Positions 17,638 through 27,713 are shown, counted from the first letter of the stretch. The stretch is DNA of 64,000 nt from Salinicola lusitanus (GCF_003206045.1 NZ_PZJM01000003.1:278303-342302), one strand, 5' to 3'. Made by a program: numbers and translations. Notes: generated by a model from the sequence alone, not told the origin.

Positions 17638-20328
17638 TCAAGACACCAGCGGGCTGGGCTTGGCGGGGTCGATGCCGTACTTCTTCATGGCATCGTTGAC
17701 GACCTTGGCCTCGAGCTCGCCCCGTTTGACCAATGCACGCAGCGCCTGAATCGTCACGTAGTAGCGGTCGACCTCGAAGAAGCGGCGCAGCGCTTCGCGG
17801 GTGTCGGAACGTCCGAAACCATCGGTACCGAGCACGTGGAAGTCGTTGGGCACCCAGGCGCGGATCTGGTCGGCATACAGCTTCATGTAGTCCGTCGATG
17901 CGATGACCGGACCCTCGGCCCCTTCGAGCTGCTGGACCACCCAAGGCTTCTCGCGCTTCTCATCGTAGTCGAGGAACTGCTGACGATCGTATTCGAGCGC
18001 TTCGCGACGCAGCTCGTTGAAGCTGGTCACGCTCCAGACATCGGCGATCACGCCATGCTCTTCCGCCAGCATTTCGGCAGCCGCCTCGACCTCGCGAAGG
18101 ATGGTGCCACTGCCCATGAGCTGGACCCGCGGCTGCTTCTTCTTGCCGGCCGCCTTGCCTTCGTGCAGGCGGTACATGCCGCGAACGATGCCCTCCTCGC
18201 TGCCTTCCGGCATTTCCGGATGCGAGTAGTTCTCGTTCATCACCGTCAGATAGTAGAAGCAGTTCTCCTTGTCCTGGAACATCCGCTTCAAGCCATCCTG
18301 CACGATGACGGCCAGTTCATGCCCGTAGGTCGGGTCGTAGGCCCGGCAGGTCGGCACGGTCGACATCAGGATATGGCTGTGGCCATCCTGGTGTTGCAGG
18401 CCTTCGCCATTGATGGTGGTACGACCGGCGGTGCCGCCGACCATGAAGCCACGCGCCTGGAGATCGCCGGCCGCCCAGACCAGGTCGCCGATTCGCTGAT
18501 AACCGAACATCGAATAGTAGATGTAGAACGGGATCAGCGGCAGATGGTGGTTGGCGTAGGAGGTCGCGGCCGCGATCCACGCCGACATCGAACCCGCCTC
18601 GGTGATGCCCTCCTCGAGGATCTGGCCTTTCTTGTCCTCGCGGTAGTACATGATCTGGCCGGCATCCATCGGCTCGTACTTCTGGCCTTCGGCGGCGTAG
18701 ATACCGAGCTGCCGGAACATGCCTTCCATCCCGAAGGTGCGGGCTTCATCCGGGATGATCGGCACGATACGGGAGCCCAGCTGCTTGTGCTTGACCAGGC
18801 CGTTGAGGACGCGCACGAACGACATGGTGGTGGAGACTTCGCGGTCGCCGGAGCCCTTCATCTGGGTCGCGAACATCTTGTCGTCGAGACCGGGGATCTC
18901 CATCGCCTCGAAGTCGGCCTTGCGCGCCGGCAGGAAGCCACCCAGCCGCTCGCGCTGGAGATGCATGTACTTCATCTCCGGACTGTCGTCCTCGGGCTTG
19001 TAGTACGGAATATCGCCGCTCTCGATCTGCTTGTCGGAGACCGGGATGCCGAAGCGGTCACGGAACGCCTTGAGGGCGTCGACGTCCATCGACTTGATCT
19101 GATGGGCTTCCATGTCGGCTTCGCCGTGGCCGCCACCCATGCCGTAGCCCTTGACGGTGTGCGCCAGGATCACGGTGGGACGCCCATTGGCGTTGTTGAC
19201 CGCCTCGTGATAGGCCGCGTAGACCTTCTGCGGATCGTGGCCACCGCGGTTGAGACGGAAGACCTCCTCGTCGGAGTACTCCTTGACCATCTCGGCAGTC
19301 TCTTCGTACTTGCCGAAGAACTCCTTGCGCGTGTAGGCCCCACCCTGCGCCTTGTAGTTCTGATACTCGCCGTCGACCGCCTCGTCCATGCGCTTCTGCA
19401 GCATGCCCTTGGTGTCTTTCTCGAACAGCGGGTCCCACAGGCCGCCCCAGACGACCTTGATGACGTTCCAGCCGGCGCCGCGGAACACGCCTTCGAGCTC
19501 GTCGATCACGCGCGAGTTACCGCGTACCGGGCCGTCGAGACGCTGCAGGTTGCAGTTGATGACGAAGATCAGGTTGTCGAGCTTCTCGCGGCTGGCCAGG
19601 TGCAGCGCGCCGAGGGACTCCGGCTCGTCGCACTCGCCGTCGCCGAGGAACGCCCAGACCTTGCGGTCCTTCATGTCCTCCAGTTCACGTGAGTGCAGGT
19701 ACTTCATCACGTGGGCCTGGTAGATCGACTGGATCGGCCCGAGCCCCATCGAGACGGTGGGGAACTGCCAGTAGTCCGGCATCAGGTAAGGGTGCGGATA
19801 GGATGGCAGCGCGTCGCCGTCCACTTCCTGGCGGAAGTTGTCCATCTGCTCCTGGGTCAGGCGGCCCTCGAGAAACGAGCGCGCGTAGATGCCCGGCGTC
19901 ACGTGCCCCTGGATGTAGAGCAGGTCGCCCTTGTGGTCACCGTTGTCGGCCCGGAAGAAATGGTTGAAACCCACTTCGTAGAGCGTGGCACTGGACTGAT
20001 AGCTGGCGATATGACCGCCCAGGCCCTTGTGCTTCTTGTTCGCCCGCAGAACCTGCACCATGGCATTCCAGCGAATCGCCGAGCGGATCTTGCGCTCGAT
20101 GAACATGTCGCCGGGCATCTTGGCTTCACGATGGACGGGAATGGTATTGCGGTGCGGCGTGGTCCCGGAAAACGGCGGTGAAGAGCCGTCACGACGCAGA
20201 CGGTCCGCCAACCGGGTCAGGATGTACCGAGCGCGCTCTTCGCCCTCATGCTCGACAACCGAGGCCAGGGAATCCAACCACTCCGTGGTCTCGACCGGAT
20301 CGAGATCTTCTCGTGTCTCCAGACTCAT
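17638..20328 (-). CDS. aceE: pyruvate dehydrogenase E1 component, homodimeric type
   Basis: 896 residues, close to E. coli AceE (887). It starts MSLETREDLDPVETTEWLDSL with GGAGAG about 8 bases upstream; a 15-codon in-frame extension is not needed. The thiamine-diphosphate motif is FLGDGECDEPES through NLIFVINCNLQRLDGPVRGN. It decarboxylates pyruvate and acetylates the E2 lipoyl groups. It is the first gene of an aceE-aceF unit with a long upstream region holding a perfect palindrome. Confidence 0.97.
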   Translation of the reverse strand: MSLETREDLDPVETTEWLDSLASVVEHEGEERARYILTRLADRLRRDGSSPPFSGTTPHRNTIPVHREAKMPGDMFIERKIRSAIRWNAMVQVLRANKKHKGLGGHIASYQSSATLYEVGFNHFFRADNGDHKGDLLYIQGHVTPGIYARSFLEGRLTQEQMDNFRQEVDGDALPSYPHPYLMPDYWQFPTVSMGLGPIQSIYQAHVMKYLHSRELEDMKDRKVWAFLGDGECDEPESLGALHLASREKLDNLIFVINCNLQRLDGPVRGNSRVIDELEGVFRGAGWNVIKVVWGGLWDPLFEKDTKGMLQKRMDEAVDGEYQNYKAQGGAYTRKEFFGKYEETAEMVKEYSDEEVFRLNRGGHDPQKVYAAYHEAVNNANGRPTVILAHTVKGYGMGGGHGEADMEAHQIKSMDVDALKAFRDRFGIPVSDKQIESGDIPYYKPEDDSPEMKYMHLQRERLGGFLPARKADFEAMEIPGLDDKMFATQMKGSGDREVSTTMSFVRVLNGLVKHKQLGSRIVPIIPDEARTFGMEGMFRQLGIYAAEGQKYEPMDAGQIMYYREDKKGQILEEGITEAGSMSAWIAAATSYANHHLPLIPFYIYYSMFGYQRIGDLVWAAGDLQARGFMVGGTAGRTTINGEGLQHQDGHSHILMSTVPTCRAYDPTYGHELAVIVQDGLKRMFQDKENCFYYLTVMNENYSHPEMPEGSEEGIVRGMYRLHEGKAAGKKKQPRVQLMGSGTILREVEAAAEMLAEEHGVIADVWSVTSFNELRREALEYDRQQFLDYDEKREKPWVVQQLEGAEGPVIASTDYMKLYADQIRAWVPNDFHVLGTDGFGRSDTREALRRFFEVDRYYVTIQALRALVKRGELEAKVVNDAMKKYGIDPAKPSPLVS

Positions 20329-20676
20329 AGACAACTCTCCGAATGGGAAAAGGTTTGCCATTCGCCCGGCCATGGCGGGTAGCCGCAGCGGGGCTTGGGA
20401 ATATGCGCTCTTCGGTGCGGGCGCGGCTCTTTTGGGGCTGCTTTCCGAGATTTTTTGGCTGTAACTGAATTACAGCGGGCGTGCGGGACGCGGGAAATCA
20501 GGCGAAGAAGATACCGCAAACGCCCTCATCTGCCAATTCGCAGACGCTTCGATCCTCCTGGTGGCAATGCCCAAATGCCGTGACATCAGTCGCTTAGTCG
20601 CCATTCGTGACGCCCCACCGGGAGTCTCGGTTGGTGTAGTCGAGCTACAGGCTCGCGCCACCCTTGAGCGTAGCAC
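20329..20676. promoter_or_regulatory. aceE upstream region
   Basis: This 348-bp stretch between aceE and ampD has no credible gene. It holds the presumed aceE promoter and, at 20458-20476, the palindrome listed separately. The rest shows no repeat or hairpin that I can support. Confidence 0.4.
20458..20476. promoter_or_regulatory. 19-bp palindrome upstream of aceEF
   Basis: GCTGTAA, CTGAA, TTACAGC: perfect 7-bp arms around a 5-bp centre, about 130-150 bp before the aceE start. It does not match the PdhR operator core known from enterics (ATTGGT...ACCAAT). It is a reasonable operator for some other dimeric regulator; no candidate gene is adjacent. Confidence 0.5.
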
Positions 20677-21237
20677 TCAAACCGTCGCTGTCAGGCAGCG
20701 ACGCAGATAAGCCCAATCGAACGCCGGGCCCGGATCGGTCTTGCGCAGCGGCGCGATGTACCCATGTCCGGTGATCCGTTCGGTGGTGATTGGCGGATAG
20801 TCTCTTGCCAGCGCCTGCAACACCTCGGCCAGTACGCGATACTGGGCCTCCCGGTAGGGCACTTCATCGGCGCCTTCGAGCTCGATACCGATGGTGAAAT
20901 CGTTGAGCCCTTCGCGTAGACGCCCGCCGTCGTGCCATCGGGACTTGCCGGCATGCCAGGCGCGGCGATCGAAGGGAACGAACTGCACACACTCGCCGTC
21001 GCGCCGGACCAGCAGGTGCGCCGACACCCGCAGCGCGGCAATCGCGCCGAAAGCGGGGTGAGCGTCGGGGTCCAGTGTATTGGTGAACAGCCGCTCGATG
21101 GCATCGCCGCCGAACACCCCCGGGGGGAGGCTGATTCCGTGCAGGACCACTGCGGACACCTCCCCCTGCGGCCGCGCGTTGGCGTTGGGTGACGCCACTC
21201 GCCTGGCCGTATCGAGCCAGTGATCGTCGATCCTCAT
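20677..21237 (-). CDS. ampD: 1,6-anhydro-N-acetylmuramoyl-L-alanine amidase
   Basis: 186 residues. Zinc ligands and catalytic residues of AmpD are visible: VVLHGISLPPG (first His), AWHAGKS, and ITGHGYIAPLRKTDPGPAFDW with the second His, Lys and Asp. It is cytoplasmic (no signal peptide) and cleaves anhydro-muropeptides during peptidoglycan recycling; loss often derepresses ampC where ampR is present. Transcribed toward the fabV-GlxA cluster's opposite side; it stands 19 bp after the GlxA-like gene's end and may share its transcript. Confidence 0.95.
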   Translation of the reverse strand: MRIDDHWLDTARRVASPNANARPQGEVSAVVLHGISLPPGVFGGDAIERLFTNTLDPDAHPAFGAIAALRVSAHLLVRRDGECVQFVPFDRRAWHAGKSRWHDGGRLREGLNDFTIGIELEGADEVPYREAQYRVLAEVLQALARDYPPITTERITGHGYIAPLRKTDPGPAFDWAYLRRCLTATV

Positions 21238-21256
21238 CCTGCAAGCTCCTTCGAGA

Positions 21257-22243
21257 TCATGTCGCTTGTGCAGCCAGGCCTAGCCGCTCGTCTCTGGGGC
21301 TGATGCCGAAATGGTGGCGATAGGCCGTCGAGAAATGCGCCCCCGACGAAAAGCCATGAGCCAACGCGATCTCCCCCACCGCCTGATCGCTCTCGCGCAG
21401 CAGCTTGCGCGCCCGCTGGAGGCGCAGGTTGAGATAGTAGCGGCTGGGCACGGCCTGGAGATGCTTCTTGAACAGTCGCTCCAGTTGTCGCCGGGATATC
21501 CCCAGATGGGCCGAGAGCTCATGCGTGGTCAACGGCTCTTCGATGTTGGCCTCCATCAATGCCACGGCGTCCACCAGGCTCTGCGGCGCATGGCCAAGCC
21601 GTGAGCGCAGCGACGTCTGCTGCGGCTCGTCGGCCATGCGGATACGCTCGCAGACGAAGTGCTCGGAGATTCGCTGCGCCAGCCCCGCTCCCTGCTGCTG
21701 GCCGATCAGCGTCATCAGCATGTCCATTGCCGCCGTCCCCCCGCCACAGGAAAGGCGGTCGCGGTCGATCTCGAACAACTGGTGAGAAACGTGGATCTTT
21801 GGAAACGTTCGCGTGAACGCGTCGGCACTGGCGTAGGGAATCGAGGCCCGATAACCATCCATCACACCCGCCCTGGCGAGCCAGTGGGTTCCGCCGGCGA
21901 TGCCGCCCAGCATCACGCCACGGCTGGCCAGACGATGCAGCCAGTGAATCAGCGTCTCGCCACTCTCCTCCATGGCCCCCGCGCCATCCGGCGCGGGGGC
22001 GCAGACGAACAGCATATCGAGGTGGCGCGCATCACTCCCGGCGACGCTCTCCGGCGAGAACGACAGCTGGGCCACGCTCTTTACCGCTCGACCGTCGATG
22101 CCGAAGGTCGTGGCGGCGTAGAGCCGTCGCCCCGAGAGCGTGTTCGCGACGATCAACGGCTCGATCGCGCAAGCCTGCGCCAGCAGCGAGAAGCCGGGCA
22201 ACATAACGAACCCCACTCGGCGCGGGGTGTCGCTGACGTTCAT
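21257..22243 (-). CDS. GlxA-family transcriptional regulator (DJ-1/PfpI + AraC HTH)
   Basis: 328 residues. The N-terminal half (RRVGFVMLPGFSLLAQACAI onward) is a class-I glutamine-amidotransferase-like domain without an evident catalytic Cys. The C-terminal half is an AraC/XylS DNA-binding domain: LSAHLGISRRQLERLFKKHL and IALAHGFSSGAHFSTAYRHHFG. Relatives in pseudomonads control carnitine, glycine-betaine or arginine catabolism; the ligand here is unknown. It lies 31 bp downstream of fabV on the same strand. Confidence 0.9.
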   Translation of the reverse strand: MNVSDTPRRVGFVMLPGFSLLAQACAIEPLIVANTLSGRRLYAATTFGIDGRAVKSVAQLSFSPESVAGSDARHLDMLFVCAPAPDGAGAMEESGETLIHWLHRLASRGVMLGGIAGGTHWLARAGVMDGYRASIPYASADAFTRTFPKIHVSHQLFEIDRDRLSCGGGTAAMDMLMTLIGQQQGAGLAQRISEHFVCERIRMADEPQQTSLRSRLGHAPQSLVDAVALMEANIEEPLTTHELSAHLGISRRQLERLFKKHLQAVPSRYYLNLRLQRARKLLRESDQAVGEIALAHGFSSGAHFSTAYRHHFGISPRDERLGLAAQAT

Positions 22244-22274
22244 GATCGACGGTTCATGCGGTGGCGCGTCGGAA

Positions 22275-23474
22275 TCAGACTTGAACGACGTCGAATTCGA
22301 CCTTCGGGTCGACGTCGGCGTCGTAATCCACGTCGTCGCGTTCGAAGCCGAACAGCTTGAGGAACTCGTGCTTGTAGCCGGCGTAGTCGGTCAGCGCAAA
22401 CAGGTTGTCGCTGGTCACCTGCGGCCAGAGATCCTTGCACGCCTGCTGGATATCGTCGCGCAGTTCCCAGTCATCCAGGCGCAGGCGCCCGGCCTCATCC
22501 AACTCGGGCTCGCCGTCGGCGTAGAGACGCTCGCCGAACAGGCGATTGAGCTGATCGATGGTGCCCTCGTGGACACCCTGCTCCTTCATGACCTTGTAGA
22601 CCATGGAGATATAGAGCGGCATCACCGGGATCGCGGCGCTGGCCTGGGTGACCACGGACTTGAGCACGGCCACGTTGGCCCCGCCACCGCTGGCCTTGAG
22701 GCGCGAGTCGATCTCGCCGGCGGCGCGATCCAGGTCCTCTTTCGCCTTGCCGAGGGCACCGTGCCAGTAGATCGGCCAGGTGATGTCGGTACCGATGTAG
22801 CTGAACGCCACCGACTTGGCACCCGGCGCCAGCACGCCCGCCTTGTCCAGCGCATCCATCCACAGCTCCCAATCCTGGCCGCCCATCACCTCGATGGTAT
22901 CGGCCACTTCCTGCTCGGTGGCCGGCTCGACGGAAGCCTGGATGATCGCATCCTTGTTGGTATCGATGGCCGTCGCGGTGTAGGTCTCGCCGATCGGCTT
23001 GAGGCTGGAGCGCTTGAGTTCTCCGCTATCCGGCAGCTTGCGCACCGGCGAGGCCAGCGAATAGATCACCAGATCGATCTGCCCCATGTCCTCGCGGATC
23101 AGTTCGATCGCCTTGTCACGCACCTCGTGGGAAAACGCATCGCCGTTGATCGACTTGCTGTATAGCCCCTCGGCCTTGGCGAACTTGTCGAAGGCGGCCG
23201 AGTTGTACCATCCCGCCGTACCGGGCTTGCTCTCGGTCGCCGGCTTCTCGAAGAACACGCCCAGCGTGTCGGCGCCGTAGCCGAAAGCCGCGGTGATGCG
23301 GGCCGCCAGCCCATAACCGCTGGAGGCACCGATGACGAGCACGTTGCGCGGCCCCGCCTGGTCGCCGCTCAGGTTGGCGCGGGTGGTCTCGATCTGTTCG
23401 AGTACGTTGCGCTCGCAGCCGAGCGGATGCGTCGTGGTACAGATGAAACCGCGAACCTTGGGCTTGATGATCAC
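22275..23474 (-). CDS. fabV: trans-2-enoyl-ACP reductase, FabV type
   Basis: 399 residues. N-terminus [23 protein letters not shown]-binding [17 protein letters not shown], and the FabV-specific Y-X8-K site in [12 protein letters not shown] are all present. It performs the final reduction in fatty-acid elongation. FabV is naturally insensitive to triclosan, unlike FabI; whether FabI is also encoded cannot be judged from this window. Confidence 0.95.
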   Translation of the reverse strand: MIIKPKVRGFICTTTHPLGCERNVLEQIETTRANLSGDQAGPRNVLVIGASSGYGLAARITAAFGYGADTLGVFFEKPATESKPGTAGWYNSAAFDKFAKAEGLYSKSINGDAFSHEVRDKAIELIREDMGQIDLVIYSLASPVRKLPDSGELKRSSLKPIGETYTATAIDTNKDAIIQASVEPATEQEVADTIEVMGGQDWELWMDALDKAGVLAPGAKSVAFSYIGTDITWPIYWHGALGKAKEDLDRAAGEIDSRLKASGGGANVAVLKSVVTQASAAIPVMPLYISMVYKVMKEQGVHEGTIDQLNRLFGERLYADGEPELDEAGRLRLDDWELRDDIQQACKDLWPQVTSDNLFALTDYAGYKHEFLKLFGFERDDVDYDADVDPKVEFDVVQV

Positions 23475-23740
23475 GTCTAACCTCGTCTTCTACAGCGGAA
23501 CGAAAGCCCCGGCGAAGCGTGCCGGGAGGTGGCATTGAGCGAATGCTTGTCGGGCGCATTCTAGCAGGGTGGTGAAAGCGGGAGCGAACTCGCATGAGCC
23601 TTCCCCCTCCGGTTCCTGCCGAGCCCGGGCACTGCATGCCGCTCCCGGCCTTCTTCGGCGCCGGACTTGTCTCTCTCGCCAGTCTATTCGAAGATGACTC
23701 GCCCGCGAGTCGAACCCACCCAGAGCGTAGAGAAAGCCCC

Positions 23741-24145
23741 ATGGCCCACGAACAAGAGATCGAGGAGCTGGTCATCCGGCGTGGCGCGCTCTGGCTGGCA
23801 CTCTCGCCACTATGGCTCGAGCGGGAGCCCAGGGAGGCGGACTTCGCTCGCATGATTCGCGAGATCGATGCCAGTCACCTGACGCTGCAGCAGCTGGAGT
23901 GGGTCTATCGCCTGGAGATGTCACCGGTCATGGCTCGCTACCAGCTCTCGATGGCCGGCGAATGGCGGACCTTCGACGAGACCGAACTGCTGACGCGACT
24001 GGTCCGCCACAATCGCAAGCTGCGAGGATGGCGCAAGGCGACCTGGTCGCTGTTCTCGGGCCTGACGACGATGATGAGCCGACCGCGCTTCAACGAACTG
24101 GGCGTGCGGGTCATGGTCGCGCGTGGCGAGAGACCGCCGGGCTAG
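23741..24145 (+). CDS. uncharacterised 134-residue protein
   Basis: I do not recognise this family. The chosen start, MAHEQEIEELVIRRG, follows a weak GAGAAAG. A longer in-frame start at 23594 would add a 49-residue extension of poor composition. The protein is mostly helical and charged, with no signal peptide and a modestly hydrophobic LWLALSPLWL near residues 16-26. It has clean gammaproteobacterial codon use, supporting a real gene. It is convergent with the glutathione peroxidase gene (9-bp gap) and divergent from fabV. Confidence 0.6.
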   Translation: MAHEQEIEELVIRRGALWLALSPLWLEREPREADFARMIREIDASHLTLQQLEWVYRLEMSPVMARYQLSMAGEWRTFDETELLTRLVRHNRKLRGWRKATWSLFSGLTTMMSRPRFNELGVRVMVARGERPPG

Positions 24146-24154
24146 AGAACGGAC

Positions 24155-24649
24155 TCACGCCGAAAACGGCGTCTCCAGCGCCTCCTCGATGGCACCGCGC
24201 AGCGAGCGAGGCACGGCACGCGGCCCGAAGCGTCTGATCACCTGTCCGTCCCGCCCCACCAGGAACTTGGTGAAATTCCATTTGACCGGCGTGCTGCCGA
24301 GCACCCCGGGCGCCTGACGGCGCAGATGGACGAACAGCGGGTGCGCTTCACGCCCATTGACCTTGACCTTCTCCATCAGCGGGAACGTCACCGCGTAGCG
24401 CCGTTCGCAGAAGGCGCCGAATCCGGCCGACGACTCCGGCGACTGGCGTCCGAACTGGTTACAGGGGAACGCGAGCACCGTGAACCCCTGATCCCGGTAC
24501 TCCTGATAGAGCTTCTCCAATCCCTCCATTTGCGGCGTGAAACCGCAGCGGCTGGCGACATTGACGATCAACAGTACCTGGCCACGCAGCGCACGCAGAT
24601 TGAAGGATTCGCCGGACGGGGTCCGGCAGTCTTGCGTATATAACGACAT
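24155..24649 (-). CDS. glutathione peroxidase (Cys type)
   Basis: 164 residues. The catalytic tetrad of Cys-type peroxidases is visible: VNVASRCGFTPQ (peroxidatic Cys), FPCNQFGRQ (Gln) and VKWNFTKFLV (Trp, Asn). It reduces hydrogen or lipid peroxides in the cytoplasm with glutathione or thioredoxin. It is a single gene. Length equals the bacterial BtuE-like norm. Confidence 0.93.
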   Translation of the reverse strand: MSLYTQDCRTPSGESFNLRALRGQVLLIVNVASRCGFTPQMEGLEKLYQEYRDQGFTVLAFPCNQFGRQSPESSAGFGAFCERRYAVTFPLMEKVKVNGREAHPLFVHLRRQAPGVLGSTPVKWNFTKFLVGRDGQVIRRFGPRAVPRSLRGAIEEALETPFSA

Positions 24650-24750
24650 GGATGAATCGATCCGAGAACACCAAGTTCAAGTCGGCGGAACCGCGTCACG
24701 CCCCGAGGCGCATCGCTCCCGCTCCGCAGAGTGCCACGCCGGACGCCCGT

Positions 24751-25257
24751 TCACCAGTGATCGAGCTCGATGGCTCTCGCCAGCGCCATGCGCGTGTCCG
24801 GCGTCGCCTTGTCCAGCGACAACGCCTCCGAGATCGGCAGCCAGCGCACGGCGGCCACTTCCTCCGGCTGCAATCGCAGCGGTCCATCGTAATCGACCCA
24901 GTAGAGACTGCCGTACAGCTTCAAGCTGGCATCCTGGAACACGAACTCACCGCCGGCCATCAACTCGACACCGCGAATGCCAAGCTCCTCGAACAGCTCC
25001 CGCCGCGCAGCCGGCATGGGGGCCTCGCCCGCGCTCACGACACCACCGGCGGCCAGATCGAACCAGCCCGGGTGTGTCTCCTTGATCGGCGTACGTTCCT
25101 GCACGCAGATCTCGCCGCGGGCGTTGCGCACGACGATGTAAGTCGCCCTGTGCCAGCAGCCCAGGCGCCGCATCATGGCCCGCGAAGCACTACCGCACGG
25201 CCGATTGCGGGGATCGACGAGCTGAACCTGCTCGTCGGCGATGACGATGTCGCTCAT
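24751..25257 (-). CDS. Nudix hydrolase (YfcD-like)
   Basis: 168 residues. Nudix box GGVVSAGEAPMPAARRELFEELGI (split: GX5E at the start, REUXEEXGU at the end) near residues 70-92. The N-terminal lead QVQLVDPRNRPCGSASRAMM and LGCWHRATYIVV match the YfcD/IDI-like subgroup. The start at 25257 is internal to a longer frame and gives the family N-terminus MSDIVIADEQ. It hydrolyses a nucleoside-diphosphate derivative; the substrate is unknown. The Nudix gene precedes the divergent AidB-like gene by about 165 bp. Confidence 0.88.
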   Translation of the reverse strand: MSDIVIADEQVQLVDPRNRPCGSASRAMMRRLGCWHRATYIVVRNARGEICVQERTPIKETHPGWFDLAAGGVVSAGEAPMPAARRELFEELGIRGVELMAGGEFVFQDASLKLYGSLYWVDYDGPLRLQPEEVAAVRWLPISEALSLDKATPDTRMALARAIELDHW

Positions 25258-25422
25258 GGAATGTCTGCCAGTCGAGAAACGGAAAAGCAGCGTATCACGT
25301 GACCGACCGGGCACGGCTCACCGATAGCGCGCATTGCCCTGCCCCATGCCGCAATGGTCGAATGCAAAACACAGCGGCGAACGCCCGGTCTATGCTCGAA
25401 TCAGCCACCCTGGAGGAAGCTG

Positions 25423-27081
25423 ATGGCCGACTACGCACCACGCCAAGACCTGACCACGCACCGCGTCGAGAATCAGCCTACCGCGGGCCCACGTCGCGAT
25501 CCGTGGAGAGACGATCGCCCCCTGCGGGAGACGCTATCTCACTTCGCACCGGCCTGGGTCGGCGAGCGCCTGGCTCCCCTGGGGCAAAAACTCGGGACCG
25601 CCGAGGTGGAGCGTTGGGGTGAACAGGCCAACCGCTACCCTCCTACGCTCCATGCCTTCGACCGTTATGGCCGCCGCCTGGACGAGGTCGAATATCATCC
25701 CGCCTACCACGCCCTGATGGCACTCGCTATCGAGGACGGCTGGCACGCCGTCGCCTGGGAGCAGGAGCATGACGGTGGGCATCAAGCCCACGTCGCCGGG
25801 CTCTATCTGCTGACCCAGGCCGAACCGGGCTTCTGCTGCCCGATCACCATGACCCACGCCGCCATGCCGGTACTGCGCCAGTTGCAAGGTGGCGAGGCAT
25901 GGCGAGAACGGCTCATGGGCCGAGCGTATGACGCCGCCGCCATCCCGGCCGAGCACAAGCGCACCAACACCTTCGGCATGGCGATGACCGAAAAGCAGGG
26001 AGGCAGCGACGTGCGCCGCAACAGCACTCGGGCGTCGCCGGTGGCCTCGCCCGGTACCGGCGAGTGGTATCGGCTCGACGGCCACAAGTGGTTCTGCAGC
26101 GCGCCGATGTCGGACGCTTTCCTCACCCTGGCTCAGACCGATGACGGCCTGTCCTGCTTCCTGGCACCGCGCTTCACCCCGGATGCCCGGAGAAACGCCA
26201 TCGAGATCCGGCGGCTCAAGGACAAGTGCGGCAATCGTGCCAATGCCTCGGCGGAGATCGAATATGCCGGTGCCTGGGCGCAACTCGTCGGCGAGCCTGG
26301 CCGGGGCATACCGGCGATACTGGAAATGGTGCAGCAGACACGGCTCGATGCCGCTACCGCCCCGGCGGGCATGATGCGTCAGGCCGTGAGTGAGGTCTGG
26401 TGCCACGTGAAGGGGCGCCGAGCCTTCGACCGGCGGCTGGCCGATCAGCCGCTGATGCAGCGCGTCGTCGCCGATCTCGAGATCGAGACCGAGGCCAGCC
26501 TGATGCTGGCGATGCGAGGCGCGCGCGCCATGGACCGATCCCGGAGCGACGAGCATGAAGCCGCGCTGGCGAGGCTGCTCCCGGCGCTGGCCAAGTTCTG
26601 GCACAACAAGCGCGGCCCCGCGTTCATGGCCGAGGCGATGGAGTGTCTCGGCGGCATCGGCTATGTCGAGGAGGCACCACTGGCAAGGCTCTATCGCGAG
26701 GCCCCGGTCAACTCGATCTGGGAAGGCTCCGGCAATGTGATCTGTCTGGACGTGCTGCGTATCCTGGATCGCCACCCGGCCAGCATCGAGGCGTTGCGGC
26801 AGGAGCTGAGCCTGGCCCGAGGCCACCATGCGGCTTTCGACGCCGCCATCGACGCGCTCGACGAGCGGCTGACGGCAGGCCCCGAACAGCTGCAGGCCGA
26901 GGCACGCTGGCTAGCCCAGGCCATGGCCCAGACGCTGCAGGCCGCGATGCTGATTCGACATGCGCCCCAGGCCATCGCCGACACGTTCTGCGCCACCAGG
27001 CTGGCGAATGCGTCGCCGATCTTCGGCGTTCTCCCCGCCGACGCCCCCGTGGCGACGATTCTCGAGCGCCTGGAGGGGTGA
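25423..27081 (+). CDS. AidB-like acyl-CoA dehydrogenase family protein
   Basis: 552 residues starting MADYAPRQDLTTHRVENQP, with GGAGGAAG about 6 bases upstream. FAD-binding and active-site features of the AidB branch are seen: MTEKQGGSDVR, HKWFCSAPMSD and the late EGSGNVICLDVLR. E. coli AidB binds FAD and DNA and protects against alkylation damage; other relatives are true isovaleryl-CoA-type dehydrogenases. The AidB-like N-terminal extension and length (541 in E. coli) favour the first group. No ada or alkA gene lies nearby. Confidence 0.88.
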   Translation: MADYAPRQDLTTHRVENQPTAGPRRDPWRDDRPLRETLSHFAPAWVGERLAPLGQKLGTAEVERWGEQANRYPPTLHAFDRYGRRLDEVEYHPAYHALMALAIEDGWHAVAWEQEHDGGHQAHVAGLYLLTQAEPGFCCPITMTHAAMPVLRQLQGGEAWRERLMGRAYDAAAIPAEHKRTNTFGMAMTEKQGGSDVRRNSTRASPVASPGTGEWYRLDGHKWFCSAPMSDAFLTLAQTDDGLSCFLAPRFTPDARRNAIEIRRLKDKCGNRANASAEIEYAGAWAQLVGEPGRGIPAILEMVQQTRLDAATAPAGMMRQAVSEVWCHVKGRRAFDRRLADQPLMQRVVADLEIETEASLMLAMRGARAMDRSRSDEHEAALARLLPALAKFWHNKRGPAFMAEAMECLGGIGYVEEAPLARLYREAPVNSIWEGSGNVICLDVLRILDRHPASIEALRQELSLARGHHAAFDAAIDALDERLTAGPEQLQAEARWLAQAMAQTLQAAMLIRHAPQAIADTFCATRLANASPIFGVLPADAPVATILERLEG

Positions 27082-27104
27082 ACGGTCGCCGACGGCGGCG
27101 ATGC

Positions 27105-27713
27105 TCAACCCAGCGCCACGCGAGCGGCCAGACCGAGCAGGACGAGCCCCGTCAGCCGATGAATCCAAGCCGCGTGCCGCTGCAACCATGGCAGCACGCG
27201 GGAATGGGAGAGCAGCAGTGCCACCAGCACGTACCAACTGCCATCCACCAGGGTCGCGGTCGCGACGATCGACCAGCGCCCCGCCACGCTCAGGTCGGCG
27301 CTGACGAACTGACTCAACAACGCGACGAAGAACACGATCAACTTGGGATTGCCCAGCGCCACCAACAGGCCATCGCGCATGGCGCGTCGCCAATCGCTGC
27401 TTCGATGGCTCATGCCGAAGCCGTCGCTGCCGCCGGCCCGCAACGCCTGGACGCCCATCCACGCCAGATAGCAAGCCCCGCCCCAGGTCACCAGCCGATA
27501 GAGCCAGGGCTGGTGAACGATAACCGCCGCCAGTCCCAGTACCGTCACCCCCGCATAGAGACCGACACCCGCCGCGTGAGTGATCCCGGCGATCACGCCG
27601 CAGCTGCGCCCGCCGCCCAGCGTGTTCTGCATCACCATGGCCAGGCTGGGACCGGGAGACATGGCGCCGAGGGCGCAGATCGCCAGCAGAGATAACCAGA
27701 GTTGCAACGACAC
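27105..27713 (-). CDS. LysE-family amino-acid exporter
   Basis: 202 residues with five to six membrane helices. The family motif GAMSPGPSLAMVMQNTLGGG is at residues 17-36 and AGITHAAGVGLYAGVTVLG follows. This is the RhtB/LysE type, exporting amino acids such as threonine, homoserine or arginine; the substrate is unknown. It is convergent with the AidB-like gene (23-bp gap). Confidence 0.9.
   Translation of the reverse strand: MSLQLWLSLLAICALGAMSPGPSLAMVMQNTLGGGRSCGVIAGITHAAGVGLYAGVTVLGLAAVIVHQPWLYRLVTWGGACYLAWMGVQALRAGGSDGFGMSHRSSDWRRAMRDGLLVALGNPKLIVFFVALLSQFVSADLSVAGRWSIVATATLVDGSWYVLVALLLSHSRVLPWLQRHAAWIHRLTGLVLLGLAARVALG

Noticed and set aside
17836-19692. 618-codon open frame antisense to aceE
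   Set aside because: Shadow of a long, well-conserved gene, without a ribosome-binding site.
20458-20476. PdhR operator
   Set aside because: The arms GCTGTAA/TTACAGC do not match the PdhR half-site TTGGT/ACCAA.
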